DNA of 64,000 nt from Cytobacillus gottheilii (GTDB lineage Bacteria; Bacillota; Bacilli; Bacillales; Cytobacillaceae), in the NCBI RefSeq assembly GCF_001636345.1, contig NZ_KV440945.1, forward strand, positions 2,995,354 through 3,059,353, written 5' to 3'. Shown piece after piece: positions 54,083 to 62,624 of the stretch. Within the stretch, counting starts at the first letter, position 1, and every line of letters begins with the position of its first letter. A model generated the notes under the pieces. The model saw nothing but the letters and a program-made list of their open reading frames with translations. It did no database searches and was not told the origin of the DNA. Made by a program: the position numbers and the translations under genes.

Positions 54083-54814
54083 ATGTCTGAAGTCATCTTT
54101 GGAAGTGTACTCTCCGCATTATCAACAGGAGCTGGAGCCTTTATTATTCTGTTTATGCGCGGTTCGGTAACACATCGCTGGCGTGACGTATTGCTTGCAT
54201 TCACAGCAGGCATTATGATGGCTGCTTCTACTATGGGGCTTATACCTGAAGCACTTAGTCTAGGGGGCTTTTTACCGTTGGCAATTGGAATCATTTTAGG
54301 TGTCTTTACATTGACATTACTAGAAAAAAGGATTCCTCATATTGATTTAGAGCATTCAAAAAGCGGTATCGAATTCGATGAAAAAGCACTGCTCATTATC
54401 TCGGCTATCACCCTTCACAATATTCCTGAGGGATTATCAGTAGGTGTAAGTTATGCATCAAGCACAGAAGATACCGGAAACTTGATTGCATTTGCCATTG
54501 GCCTGCAGAATGCACCAGAAGGTTTTCTTGTTGCATTGTTTCTAGTAAATCAAAAAATCAGTAAGTTAAAAGCGTTTATTATTGCGACATTAACAGGTGC
54601 GATTGAAATTGTATCTGGCTTGTTAGGCTTTTTCCTTACCGCGTATGTTGCCAACCTCGTTCCTTATGGTTTAGCGTTCGCGGCAGGTGCCATGCTATTT
54701 ATCATTTATAAAGAACTTATACCGGAAAGTCATGGAGATGGGAATGAGACCACTTCCACCTATTCCTTTATCACTGGACTTTTATTTATGATTTTATTAA
54801 TACAGTTATTTTAA
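54083..54814 (+). CDS. ZIP family divalent metal transporter
   Basis: A 243-residue transporter with about eight transmembrane helices. Metal-binding motifs are HNIPEG in helix 4 (near 113-118) and NAPEG in helix 5 (near 145-149), characteristic of ZIP permeases of the ZupT/GufA type importing zinc or related divalent cations. AAGGAGAGGTG precedes the ATG. No Zur box was recognised upstream. Metal specificity cannot be read from sequence. Confidence 0.88.
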   Translation: MSEVIFGSVLSALSTGAGAFIILFMRGSVTHRWRDVLLAFTAGIMMAASTMGLIPEALSLGGFLPLAIGIILGVFTLTLLEKRIPHIDLEHSKSGIEFDEKALLIISAITLHNIPEGLSVGVSYASSTEDTGNLIAFAIGLQNAPEGFLVALFLVNQKISKLKAFIIATLTGAIEIVSGLLGFFLTAYVANLVPYGLAFAAGAMLFIIYKELIPESHGDGNETTSTYSFITGLLFMILLIQLF

Positions 54815-54827
54815 TTTAAAAATTTGT

Positions 54828-54870
54828 ACGGCGCCAATCCAACTATTCTAATGAGGTAAGTGGCGCCTCG
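54828..54870. terminator. Hairpin between the ZIP and Spo0E-like genes
   Basis: GGCGCCA (54830-54836) and TGGCGCC (54861-54867) pair across a 24-base loop. T-runs are weak. The genes are convergent. Confidence 0.5.
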
Positions 54871-54912
54871 CATATACATATTTCATATATTCAACTCCAT
54901 ATCATACAGAGA

Positions 54913-55143
54913 CTATACAGCCGGTTTTTTCAAATTTAAAATAAGCTGTTTGAAAAGAAGTCTAATTTCTATTCTTCGCTCTTTTTGCCGCTGCAGATTA
55001 TATTGGTATTCTAGAATAAGTTTATCCAGTTCTTGACTGTGTCTAATTGTTATTTCACTGCTTATTCCATGCTTGTCTGCAGATTGAATCATCATTTCCC
55101 TTTTCGCTTGAATTTCGATCAACAACTTTCTCCTATAAAACAA
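54913..55143 (-). CDS. Spo0E-like aspartyl-phosphate phosphatase
   Basis: A protein of about 76 residues of the Spo0E family: LLIEIQAKREMMIQSADKHG followed by the conserved signature HSQELDKLILEYQ (S-x3-D). Spo0E-type proteins dephosphorylate Spo0A~P and so delay sporulation, opposing kinases such as KinD in the same window. Two TTG starts have ribosome sites: 55143 (AGGAGG, 8 bp) and 55122 (AGGAG, 7 bp). The longer form is given. Confidence 0.82.
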   Translation of the reverse strand: MFYRRKLLIEIQAKREMMIQSADKHGISSEITIRHSQELDKLILEYQYNLQRQKERRIEIRLLFKQLILNLKKPAV

Positions 55144-55218
55144 CCTTATTTCCTCCTATTTCTTTTCTACATTATCTTTTATTTTTTTATGACCACTTGA
55201 AGAATTATTACAAGAATT

Positions 55219-55250
55219 TCTAATATTGTAAATAGATTCGCAATATTAGA
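55219..55250. repeat. 10-bp perfect palindrome between the Spo0E-like gene and mtnU
   Basis: TCTAATATTG (55219-55228) and CAATATTAGA (55241-55250) are perfect complements 12 bp apart, in the divergent intergenic region. It may be an operator for one or both genes, or a hairpin with the T-rich tail CATTATTTTTT. No regulator is assigned. Confidence 0.5.
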
Positions 55251-55419
55251 CATTATTTTTTCAAAATAATTGGCAATCGACAGTTTTTACACCTATTTTT
55301 AATGTTGATTCGACATTTTTCCATCATCTTCTTACATTTCTTTATAAAAACTACATTTTAAATTTACATGTTCTACATATTCAAATAAGATATAAACAAA
55401 AAGGATGAGGAGGAAGAAA

Positions 55420-56196
55420 ATGAAACTGAACATTTCCTGCCTGCAAATGGATATTACTTTCGGTGACCCCCAGGCGAACTTTGAAACTGCCAATAGAATG
55501 ATTATGGCCGCATGCTTATCTGGCACTGATATTATTGTTTTACCTGAACTGTGGACAACTGGCTACGACTTGCAAAACCTTCCACAGCTGGCTAATATCC
55601 AAGAAGCAATCTCATTTTTACAAGAAGCTGCAGTGAAGAATGATATTCATATAATTGGCGGGTCTGTTGCCAATCAGAATGGGCAGGACATTTATAATTC
55701 AATGCCTATATTGGCAAAGGATGGACAGCTTATTCACACATACAGCAAACTGCATTTATTCAAGTTAATGGACGAACATCTTTATTTGAAGGACGGACAT
55801 GATACTGGTCTATTCTCTTTAGAAGATCGCACGTTTGCTGGTGTAATCTGCTATGATATCCGTTTTCCCGAATGGATCAGAAGACATGTAGTAGAAGGAG
55901 CAGAGGTTCTATTTGTATCTGCTGAATGGCCGCTTAAACGACTTGATCACTGGCGTGCATTGCTGATTGCCAGAGCGATTGAAAATCAGTGCTTTATTGT
56001 AGCCTGCAATCGCTCCGGAAGTGATCCTAATAATCAGTTTGCAGGACATTCCATGATCATTGATTCATGGGGGCATGTGATTGCAGAAGCAGACTTAGGC
56101 GAACAGATCCTGCAGGCAGAAATCGATCTTGATCAAGTTCAGCAAGTACGAAAAACCATTCCGATCTTTTCAGATCGCAAGCCTGATTTTTACTAA
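55420..56196 (+). CDS. mtnU: Nitrilase-superfamily amidase MtnU
   Basis: A 258-residue carbon-nitrogen hydrolase with the Glu-Lys-Cys triad: VLPELWTTGY, YSKLHLF and GVICYDIRFPEW. It matches Bacillus MtnU (YkrU), thought to hydrolyse alpha-keto-glutaramate or a related omega-amide linked to methionine salvage. The other mtn genes are not in this window, and no S-box riboswitch is seen upstream. The ATG at 55420 has GGAGG upstream and begins MKLNISCLQMD. Confidence 0.87.
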   Translation: MKLNISCLQMDITFGDPQANFETANRMIMAACLSGTDIIVLPELWTTGYDLQNLPQLANIQEAISFLQEAAVKNDIHIIGGSVANQNGQDIYNSMPILAKDGQLIHTYSKLHLFKLMDEHLYLKDGHDTGLFSLEDRTFAGVICYDIRFPEWIRRHVVEGAEVLFVSAEWPLKRLDHWRALLIARAIENQCFIVACNRSGSDPNNQFAGHSMIIDSWGHVIAEADLGEQILQAEIDLDQVQQVRKTIPIFSDRKPDFY

Positions 56197-56204
56197 ACGA
56201 AACA

Positions 56205-56246
56205 TCAAAAACTCCTACAGACAATACTCTGAGGAGTTTTTTTTAT
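56205..56246 (+). terminator. Terminator after mtnU
   Basis: AAAACTCCT and AGGAGTTTT pair, with an inner CAGA/TCTG stem, then a T-run. Confidence 0.87.
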
Positions 56247-56287
56247 GATATTAAGTTAAGTCTTGAATTCAGCCATGCAAACAGTCT

Positions 56288-56863
56288 TTATTCGCTTTTT
56301 GCCCACATTTCCTTTGGATTCACTTCATATATGCCGTTTTCCCGGTACATATATTGATTTATAATAAATTCTCTCCGAATGGTTGCATAGTCTTGGTGAT
56401 ATTTTTTTATATATTCATTTACTTCTTTTTCCTCATATTTTTCCCCTATTTTAAATCCTTGCATTAAATGTTCAAAAATAATCAACTTCTTCTTTCTTTG
56501 TGCTGGTATTGATTTAAGCGTACCATCTGCTGCGAAAAAGTTTTTTATGACCTTGGCTGCCTCATCATTTGCCATTAGGGTTAATTCCTCCTCTTCTTCT
56601 AACATTTTCACTAGTGCCTTTGCCTGGTGCTGAAGAACAGATTCATTTAAGTAAAAGTAAATTGTGTTTTTATCTCTCCGCTGATAAACAAGATTAATAT
56701 CTTTTAATTTATTTAAATGATGTGTAATCGTCGGTGGTGTTAACCCCAGTTTTCCAGCGATCGCTTGCCCATGAAGCGGTCCTTTAGCAAGAAGATGCAC
56801 AATGCGGATTCTTGTCGGGTCACCCATTGTCTTATGAAATGCTACGATTCTGTTAAGCTGCAA
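56288..56863 (-). CDS. ArsR-type winged-helix regulator with C-terminal DUF2087
   Basis: A 191-residue regulator: an ArsR-like helix-turn-helix (MGDPTRIRIVHLLAKGPLHG, then LGLTPPTITHHLNKL) at about 12-75, and a C-terminal DUF2087 domain (PAQRKKKLIIFEHLMQGF, HQDYATIRREFI). No cysteine metal site is seen, so it is probably not a metal sensor. The start is TTG at 56863, with AAGGAGA 7 bp upstream. A 14-bp palindrome overlaps its promoter, suggesting autoregulation. The ligand is unknown. Confidence 0.85.
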   Translation of the reverse strand: MQLNRIVAFHKTMGDPTRIRIVHLLAKGPLHGQAIAGKLGLTPPTITHHLNKLKDINLVYQRRDKNTIYFYLNESVLQHQAKALVKMLEEEEELTLMANDEAAKVIKNFFAADGTLKSIPAQRKKKLIIFEHLMQGFKIGEKYEEKEVNEYIKKYHQDYATIRREFIINQYMYRENGIYEVNPKEMWAKSE

Positions 56864-56894
56864 CGTTCGATCTCCTTCCTGCTTATTTTATAAT

Positions 56895-56908
56895 TATCTA
56901 ATTAGATA
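56895..56908. promoter_or_regulatory. Palindromic operator candidate of the ArsR-type gene
   Basis: TATCTAATTAGATA is a perfect 14-bp palindrome overlapping the -10 element of the gene's promoter, 32-45 bp before its start codon. Confidence 0.6.
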
Positions 56909-56935
56909 TATATCAAAATAAAAGATATACGTCAA
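56907..56935 (-). promoter_or_regulatory. Sigma-A promoter of the ArsR-type gene
   Basis: On the minus strand TTGACG (56935-56930), 17 bp, TATATA (56912-56907). Confidence 0.65.
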
Positions 56936-57011
56936 TAAAGATCCATGAACAGCTTATTTGCGCAGGCCACTTTTTGACAACTCCCTTTTTATATCACTCA
57001 CTGTCTTGCAC

Positions 57012-57056
57012 ACCAAAAAAACAGCCCGCTTGCCTTAGACAGGAAGAAGGCTGTGT
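57012..57056 (-). terminator. Terminator of the KinE-like kinase gene
   Basis: ACAGCC (57021-57026) and GGCTGT (57049-57054) close a hairpin with further inner pairs, followed on the minus strand by seven T. It lies about 125 bp behind the kinase stop; no gene is seen in between. Confidence 0.75.
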
Positions 57057-57179
57057 TAAATTTGTCATTTAAAGCGCAGGAACATTCTTAAGGAGTACGA
57101 AATCAGCCAGCTGCAGCTGAACGAGTATTTGGGAATCCCTTAAAACATTGAATGGTTTGACCAAAAAATCTTTTAACCA

Positions 57180-58616
57180 CTAAATATCATTACTCTTTTG
57201 AACAATAGGCAAAAGAACATGAAAGGCTGTTCCTTTTCCAACTTCACTTTCAACCTCAATCCGGCCACTATGCTCCTCTATGATCTTATAGGTGACCATT
57301 AAACCTAACCCTGTCCCTCTCTCCTTTGTTGTATAGAATGGCTCTCCAAGCTTCTTCATTTTGTCATTGTCCATTCCTGCTCCGTGATCAATGATAGAGA
57401 CTTTTATGTGTTCATCTTCAATCCTCTCAATATGTATACTGATAAAACCTCCATCAGTCATTACTTCTATCGCGTTTTTAAGCATATTGATAAATACTTT
57501 TTTCAATTGGTTTGGCACACAGGTTATATTGATAGGGTTTTCAGAAAACTGTTTAATAAATTGGATGTTATGTAAAACCGCTTGAGCAGAAAGCAAGTCA
57601 AGAGTTTGATTCATAATAGAACAGATATCTTCTTCTGAAAAACATAGTGCCTGCGGTTTGGAGAGGAACAAAAACTCATTAATTATAGATTCAATTCTTT
57701 CTAATTCCGTTGTAATAACATTGAAGTACATGGAAAAGTCTTCTTGAACAGAACCTTCCAGCAACTGAATAAAACCTTTTAAAGCTGTTAGCGGATTACG
57801 TACCTCGTGAGCCACTCCAGCTGCAAGTTCACCTAAAACATGTAAGGTTTCTGACTTTCTAAGCTGTTCTTCAAGAATTAGCCTTTCCGAGATATCTTTC
57901 AGTGCCGTGACATTAAGCTGTGAAAAGACTTGATGCAATGTTGAAAATTCAAAGGTTTTTTCTATATCATTCTTTTGCTTTAATTTAAATGTTCCTGAAA
58001 CACGGCCAATTCGATCCTTCAATTCTTGCCGCTCTAATTTGCAGTCCTTACATGAATCTTTGATAAATGAACCAATGACTGTATCTTGCCCTACTCCAAG
58101 CATTTCCTTAGCAGCAGGATTCATATCAACAACCTCATATTGGTCATTCCATAAAACAAGTCCCTCCAGGGAGCCTTCAAACAGGTTCCTGAACTTATTT
58201 TCACTCTCCGCGAGCTCTTTATCCCTAAATGCACGGTCTTCTGCAGGATAAAAAATAGCCAAATGACAATCATCCAATATATTCTGGTTAAGTTTTATTT
58301 TTAATGGCATACTCTCACCACTAGGTGTAGTAAATGTCACTTCCCCTTCAGCTGATCCATTCAGATATAAAGCATGAAAGGTAGCGTAATAAGCTGGATC
58401 TTTGCATATAAAATCGTCTAATTTATACTTATGCAAATCCAAAAGGCTAAGTCCCAACATTTTACTCATAGCAGGGTTGGCAGAGATTATCATACCCTCT
58501 TGCCAGAAAAGAATCGGATCTGATGATTTTTCATAAAAGATACTGAATAATCGTTCCTTTTCCGCAAGAACTTTTGTAAATTCATTGCTGCTGCAATTCT
58601 TGTATGAAGTGTTCAA
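57180..58616 (-). CDS. Soluble PAS-domain histidine kinase (KinE-like)
   Basis: A 478-residue kinase without transmembrane helices: PAS domains at about 20-130 and 140-240, HisKA with the phosphoacceptor in AAGVAHEVRNPLTALKGF, and an HATPase with NMLKNAIEVM, DHGAGMD and GTGLGL. It is most like the sporulation kinases KinA/KinE of B. subtilis (the ykrQ/kinE region neighbours mtnU and ykrP there), so a role in feeding the Spo0F phosphorelay is likely. A Cys-containing loop (SCKDCKLE) lies in the second PAS. The start is TTG at 58616 with GGAGGGGG upstream. Confidence 0.82.
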   Translation of the reverse strand: MNTSYKNCSSNEFTKVLAEKERLFSIFYEKSSDPILFWQEGMIISANPAMSKMLGLSLLDLHKYKLDDFICKDPAYYATFHALYLNGSAEGEVTFTTPSGESMPLKIKLNQNILDDCHLAIFYPAEDRAFRDKELAESENKFRNLFEGSLEGLVLWNDQYEVVDMNPAAKEMLGVGQDTVIGSFIKDSCKDCKLERQELKDRIGRVSGTFKLKQKNDIEKTFEFSTLHQVFSQLNVTALKDISERLILEEQLRKSETLHVLGELAAGVAHEVRNPLTALKGFIQLLEGSVQEDFSMYFNVITTELERIESIINEFLFLSKPQALCFSEEDICSIMNQTLDLLSAQAVLHNIQFIKQFSENPINITCVPNQLKKVFINMLKNAIEVMTDGGFISIHIERIEDEHIKVSIIDHGAGMDNDKMKKLGEPFYTTKERGTGLGLMVTYKIIEEHSGRIEVESEVGKGTAFHVLLPIVQKSNDI

Positions 58617-58733
58617 ATTTCCCCCTCCTATGTACGGCAGTGAATAGGCATTCTTTTCCTAAATAATTCTACAAAGGAGATTAAATACCTCTTTTCAGCC
58701 CTTCTGTTTTTATAAAATTGATTTCCAAAATGA

Positions 58734-58770
58734 TTAAAAAACGGTTCCAACCAGATTGTCAGAACCGTCC
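58734..58770 (-). terminator. Terminator of the chemoreceptor gene
   Basis: ACGGTTC (58741-58747) and GAACCGT (58762-58768) pair; the minus strand continues TTTTTTAATC. Confidence 0.85.
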
Positions 58771-58779
58771 TAAATCACC

Positions 58780-60579
58780 CTAAATTTTAAATTTCATTAT
58801 CATTACATTAAGCTGCTCAGCCAGTTCGGATAAAGATTCCACACTATCCGATATCTCTTCCATTGAATGATTCGTTTGTGTCACAGATGCACTTGTTTGT
58901 TCAATGCCAGCTGCCGACTGCTCGGAAACAGCCGCTATATTTTCAATTGAATGGTTCATACTCATAGAGCGATCAGCCACCACTTGAAGACTGTTGGAAA
59001 TATCAGTCACATTGGACGACATAATATTGACTGCATTATAGATCTTTTGGAACGTCGCACCAGTAACCTCAATTTGATTCGTTCCTTCTTCCACCTGATT
59101 GTAGCCTTTTTCTAAAGATGCAACAACATTGGATGATTCACTTTGAATATTCGTTACGATACTGGTTATATCCTTAACTGAGAAGGATACCTGTTCAGCT
59201 AATTTTCTTACTTCATCTGCCACAACCGCAAACCCTCGGCCATGTTCTCCGGCACGGGCAGCTTCAATCGCGGCATTTAAGGCGAGCAAGTTGGTCTGAT
59301 CAGCAATTTCCTGGATTACTTTAATAAGTTTAGATATTTGCTTTGTATGATCATCCAGCCCATTCACTCGCTCTACCGAAGCTTTTACAATATCATTAAT
59401 CGCAATCATTTGCTGCTGTGACTCCCGCATAAGCAAGTCACCTGATTTTGTCATATCCAGCACTTCTTCTGAAGCACTTCTGATTTGTTCTCCACTTTTT
59501 GTTGCTGCATTAACCTTTTCTAAGTATTCTTCCATCATTTGGGCCAGTCCGGTTGCAGAGTTTGCCTGTTCTTCTGCGCCTCCTGAAAGCTCCTGCATAG
59601 TTGAAGCCACCTGCTGAGAAGCAGCTTTCACTTCACCGGCAGCCGTATTCAGTTCTCCGCTTCGGTCTGTTACATACTGGGAGACCGATGTAATTTCTTT
59701 GATGATGTTTTGCAGATTATCTTTCATGGTGTTTGTTGCTTGGCTTAATTCTGCAATCTCGTCTTGGCCGTCATATTCTAATGATTGCACATTTAAATTC
59801 CCTGCAGCAATTTCATTGGAAACATGGACAATTTGTCCGAGCTTTCTGGAAATGATTTTTCCGATCATCATGAGACTTGAGATTGCCAGAAAAGCAGAAA
59901 CAACAATAGAGATTCCTAATACAATTAAAGTTAGCGTTAAGCTTCCCTTTGCCGCTGAAATGGCATTTGCTTGCTGTGTATGTAAGTTTTCATTTAACTC
60001 ATCCAAAAGGGTCACAGTATCTGCAATTAGATTATCAACCTGCAATTTACCAAGACGGTATTCTCGCACATTCATCTGCTTCACAGCTGGTTCAATTTCA
60101 TCTAGAAATGCGGAAGTAATAGTTTCGTTGTTTTGTATCACTTGATTGAATAGTTCCTTATTGCGTTTTTCCGTCAACAGCGGTGAAATAACCTCCGCTT
60201 GCTGATCCAATTCTGTTGAGAGTTCTGAAAATGTTGTAAGATGCTTAGGGTTACTATCAATAATATAATTTCCAATGGTACTCCCTTGTCGATGAAAAAC
60301 GGTTGTAACTTCAGAAATATTGACTGCTCTTTCGCCAGCTTCTTCAACCGTATTCATTTTAGAGCCTGCTAAGGTTAAAAGAACAAACGTAATGATGGTT
60401 GAGGCAGTAAAAAGCCCGATTGTTGTGAATAAAACCACGCCATATTTCTGACCCAGCTTTAACTTTTTCCACCAATTGGAGCTCATTACTTTTTGCATTT
60501 GCTCCGTAATTTTTCCACCGCGTTTTTTTTCCATTTTCTTCTTTACTTTCTTTTTAGAACCTTTTAGTCCTTTCACCAC
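58780..60579 (-). CDS. Methyl-accepting chemotaxis protein
   Basis: A 599-residue chemoreceptor: a very basic N-terminal tail (about 1-40), transmembrane helix (about 48-72), a helical extracellular ligand domain (about 73-215), second helix (about 216-240), HAMP (about 240-295) and a long cytoplasmic signalling domain with the conserved hairpin tip [20 protein letters not shown]. It resembles four-helix-bundle sensors of B. subtilis receptors. The ligand is unknown. The start is GTG at 60579 with AGGAGG upstream; the next GTG is also possible. Confidence 0.92.
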   Translation of the reverse strand: MVKGLKGSKKKVKKKMEKKRGGKITEQMQKVMSSNWWKKLKLGQKYGVVLFTTIGLFTASTIITFVLLTLAGSKMNTVEEAGERAVNISEVTTVFHRQGSTIGNYIIDSNPKHLTTFSELSTELDQQAEVISPLLTEKRNKELFNQVIQNNETITSAFLDEIEPAVKQMNVREYRLGKLQVDNLIADTVTLLDELNENLHTQQANAISAAKGSLTLTLIVLGISIVVSAFLAISSLMMIGKIISRKLGQIVHVSNEIAAGNLNVQSLEYDGQDEIAELSQATNTMKDNLQNIIKEITSVSQYVTDRSGELNTAAGEVKAASQQVASTMQELSGGAEEQANSATGLAQMMEEYLEKVNAATKSGEQIRSASEEVLDMTKSGDLLMRESQQQMIAINDIVKASVERVNGLDDHTKQISKLIKVIQEIADQTNLLALNAAIEAARAGEHGRGFAVVADEVRKLAEQVSFSVKDITSIVTNIQSESSNVVASLEKGYNQVEEGTNQIEVTGATFQKIYNAVNIMSSNVTDISNSLQVVADRSMSMNHSIENIAAVSEQSAAGIEQTSASVTQTNHSMEEISDSVESLSELAEQLNVMIMKFKI

Positions 60580-60869
60580 ATTCCCCTCCTGGTCGTCTCC
60601 GAACTACTATGCTAATAGAACTATATTTATATAACATTTTTACTATTATATAAATTCATTATAATCCATTAGATTTACCTTTTGAAGAATAGTTTTAACA
60701 AAAACAATATTATTACTTTACAAACAATTAACAAAATGGGTACATACACCTATACATTGGATAAAACTAGTAATACAACTTGGATTTACCGCTACTCTGT
60801 CTGTTTATATCGTGTTAGTTTGGGTAAATAAATATTGGTTTTTAGGGGGTCTTTAATAGAGGAGGATTT

Positions 60870-61910
60870 ATGGAAAAAAGAAATTTCTACTTTGATAACG
60901 CGAAGTTTATTTTAATTTTCTTCGTTGTATTTGGACATCTGCTCCGCTCTTTTATTGAAGATAATGAAACAATCTTTACAGTATATAAAGTGATTTATTC
61001 CTTTCACATGCCTGCTTTTATTCTCGTTTCAGGCTTTTTTGCAAAAGGATATTATGAAAAAGGCTATATACAAAAAATTGCCAAAAAGTTAATTCTGCCT
61101 TATTTGCTTTTTCAAGGCATCTACTCGCTGTTTTATTATTATCTGTACAACAGGCCATCCATTGATATGGATCCATTCAATCCGCATTGGTCCCTGTGGT
61201 TTCTCATATCCTTATTCTGCTGGAATATAATGCTCTTATTGTTTTCTAAGTTTAAACCCGTCTATGCCCTTACAGGCGCTGTGTTTATTGGATTGGCAAT
61301 CGGGTATGTGGATTGGGTTTCCAACTATTTAAGCTTATCAAGAACCTTTGTATTTTTCCCATTATTTTTAGCAGGTTACTTTCTTAAGAAAGAGCATTTG
61401 GCTCTTATCATGAGACCGTCAGCAAGAGCTTCTGCAATAGGTATATTTGCAATTGCAACAGCACTTTTTTACCTGTATCCAGACATTAACTATCAATGGC
61501 TTCTCGGAAGCAAACCATATGCAGAAATGGGCGCAGCTTCGTTTACTGCACTTCTAACCAGACTTGGATTCTATCTATTAAGCTTTCTCATGGTTTTCAG
61601 CTTTCTTGCATGCGTGCCAAAAGGACAATATTTCTTTACTAGACTTGGCAAAAACACCTTATATGTGTATTTATTGCATGGCTTTATCGTTAGGCTCTTT
61701 AGAGAAAGCGACCTGCAGAATTACTTTAACGAGCCTGAACAATTCCTCATGCTCGCCAGTATCTCACTGCTGCTGACTTTATTGCTGTCAAGCGGGCTTG
61801 CAACCGCCCTGACACAGCCTCTGATTGAGCTTAAAACCGCCAAACTGCATACGTTAAAGGTCCGGCTTACTGCAATGCTTAAATTTTATCGGAACAAACG
61901 GTTTAATTAA
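60870..61910 (+). CDS. Acyltransferase 3 family membrane protein (YkrP-like)
   Basis: A 346-residue membrane protein with about ten transmembrane helices. The N-terminal motif RNFYFDNAKFILIFFVVFGH carries the conserved His, and SFHMPAFILVSGFF follows, typical of acyltransferase-3 enzymes that acylate cell-surface carbohydrates. It resembles Bacillus YkrP, which neighbours kinE there. The substrate is unknown. GAGGAGG lies 5 bp before the ATG. The upstream gap 60580-60869 holds no gene. Confidence 0.87.
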   Translation: MEKRNFYFDNAKFILIFFVVFGHLLRSFIEDNETIFTVYKVIYSFHMPAFILVSGFFAKGYYEKGYIQKIAKKLILPYLLFQGIYSLFYYYLYNRPSIDMDPFNPHWSLWFLISLFCWNIMLLLFSKFKPVYALTGAVFIGLAIGYVDWVSNYLSLSRTFVFFPLFLAGYFLKKEHLALIMRPSARASAIGIFAIATALFYLYPDINYQWLLGSKPYAEMGAASFTALLTRLGFYLLSFLMVFSFLACVPKGQYFFTRLGKNTLYVYLLHGFIVRLFRESDLQNYFNEPEQFLMLASISLLLTLLLSSGLATALTQPLIELKTAKLHTLKVRLTAMLKFYRNKRFN

Positions 61911-61914
61911 TAAT

Positions 61915-61956
61915 TTGGGGCTGAGTTTCTCTCTATAAACTCAGCCCTTTTATAAT
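61915..61956 (+). terminator. Terminator after the acyltransferase gene
   Basis: GGGCTGAGTTT (61918-61928) and AAACTCAGCCC (61937-61947) form an 11-bp perfect stem, followed by TTTTATAATT. Confidence 0.9.
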
Positions 61957-62037
61957 TCTGTGTGAGTGAGTATTTCGTTTGACCAGCACCTCCCTGCCAT
62001 TTTATAATAAATAATCGACGCTTATGTTACATACCAT

Positions 62038-62111
62038 GTCCCAGTAGCTCAGCAGGATAGAGCGACAGCCTCCTAAGCTGTAGGTCGTAGGTTCGATTCC
62101 TATCTGGGACG
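62038..62111 (+). tRNA. tRNA-Arg, anticodon CCT
   Basis: A complete cloverleaf can be drawn: acceptor GTCCCAG/CTGGGAC, D-arm GCTC/GAGC, anticodon stem ACAGC/GCTGT with loop CTCCTAA (anticodon CCT, codon AGG), T-arm GTAGG/CCTAT with loop TTCGATT, discriminator G at 62111. The CCA end is not encoded. Confidence 0.95.
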
Positions 62112-62117
62112 CTAAAA

Positions 62118-62174
62118 AGAAACAGCCGTGAACCCTTGGTGTTATTGGGTTTGACGGCTGTTTTGTTTTGAAGC
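62118..62174 (+). terminator. Terminator after tRNA-Arg
   Basis: AACAGCCGT pairs with ACGGCTGTT, with an inner AACCC/GGGTT stem, then TTGTTTTG. Confidence 0.82.
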
Positions 62175-62456
62175 AAACGTTCTCTGCTTTATAATTGGGG
62201 TCGGATTGGGGTATGTACAAAAACATGTTCAATTTTATGGCTATACAAGATCCCCACCAGTACTAACTTTCAGTGTTTTTGAATCTTGAACAATAAAACT
62301 GGACAACTTTAATGGATATTGCACAATATTATCACCTTCACAACATCTTCCTAAGTATTTTCATTCACACAATTACCCTGCCTTTAAGTAAAAATACTTC
62401 ATAATAATTATTATCCTAAAACATTCTTAATCTTTCTAAATCTGGAAGTTTTAATA
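62175..62456. other. AT-rich interval downstream of tRNA-Arg
   Basis: About 280 bp without a gene. It begins with a near-tandem ATTGGGGTCGGATTGGGGTA (62196-62215). No other structure was found. Confidence 0.5.
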
Positions 62457-62485
62457 TCAACACAAGCGCTTTTTTACGTTATAAT
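62457..62485 (+). promoter_or_regulatory. Candidate promoter of the vWA gene
   Basis: TCAACA (62457-62462), 17 bp, perfect TATAAT (62480-62485), giving a leader of about 130 nt. Confidence 0.5.
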
Positions 62486-62624
62486 AAAGAAAATTCACCA
62501 TTGAGACAAGCTTCTAAGAGCTTACAGAGACTAAACTGCATTCTCACCTAATCTAAACTAGCTACAGAGCCTAATTACTATTATGCAGCTTCTTCAAAGT
62601 CTAATAAGGAAAATGGAGGGATTT

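Noticed and set aside
55260..55420. Search for an S-box (SAM) riboswitch ahead of mtnU
   Set aside because: The leader is short and AT-rich, without the S-box core or a terminator.
60736..60831. 31-residue ORF upstream of the acyltransferase gene
   Set aside because: No ribosome site and unremarkable composition.
62002..62232. Minus-strand ORF of 76 codons over the tRNA-Arg gene
   Set aside because: It is antisense to the tRNA, and the segment IGIEPTTYSLGGCR is a known artefact of translating tRNA antisense DNA.
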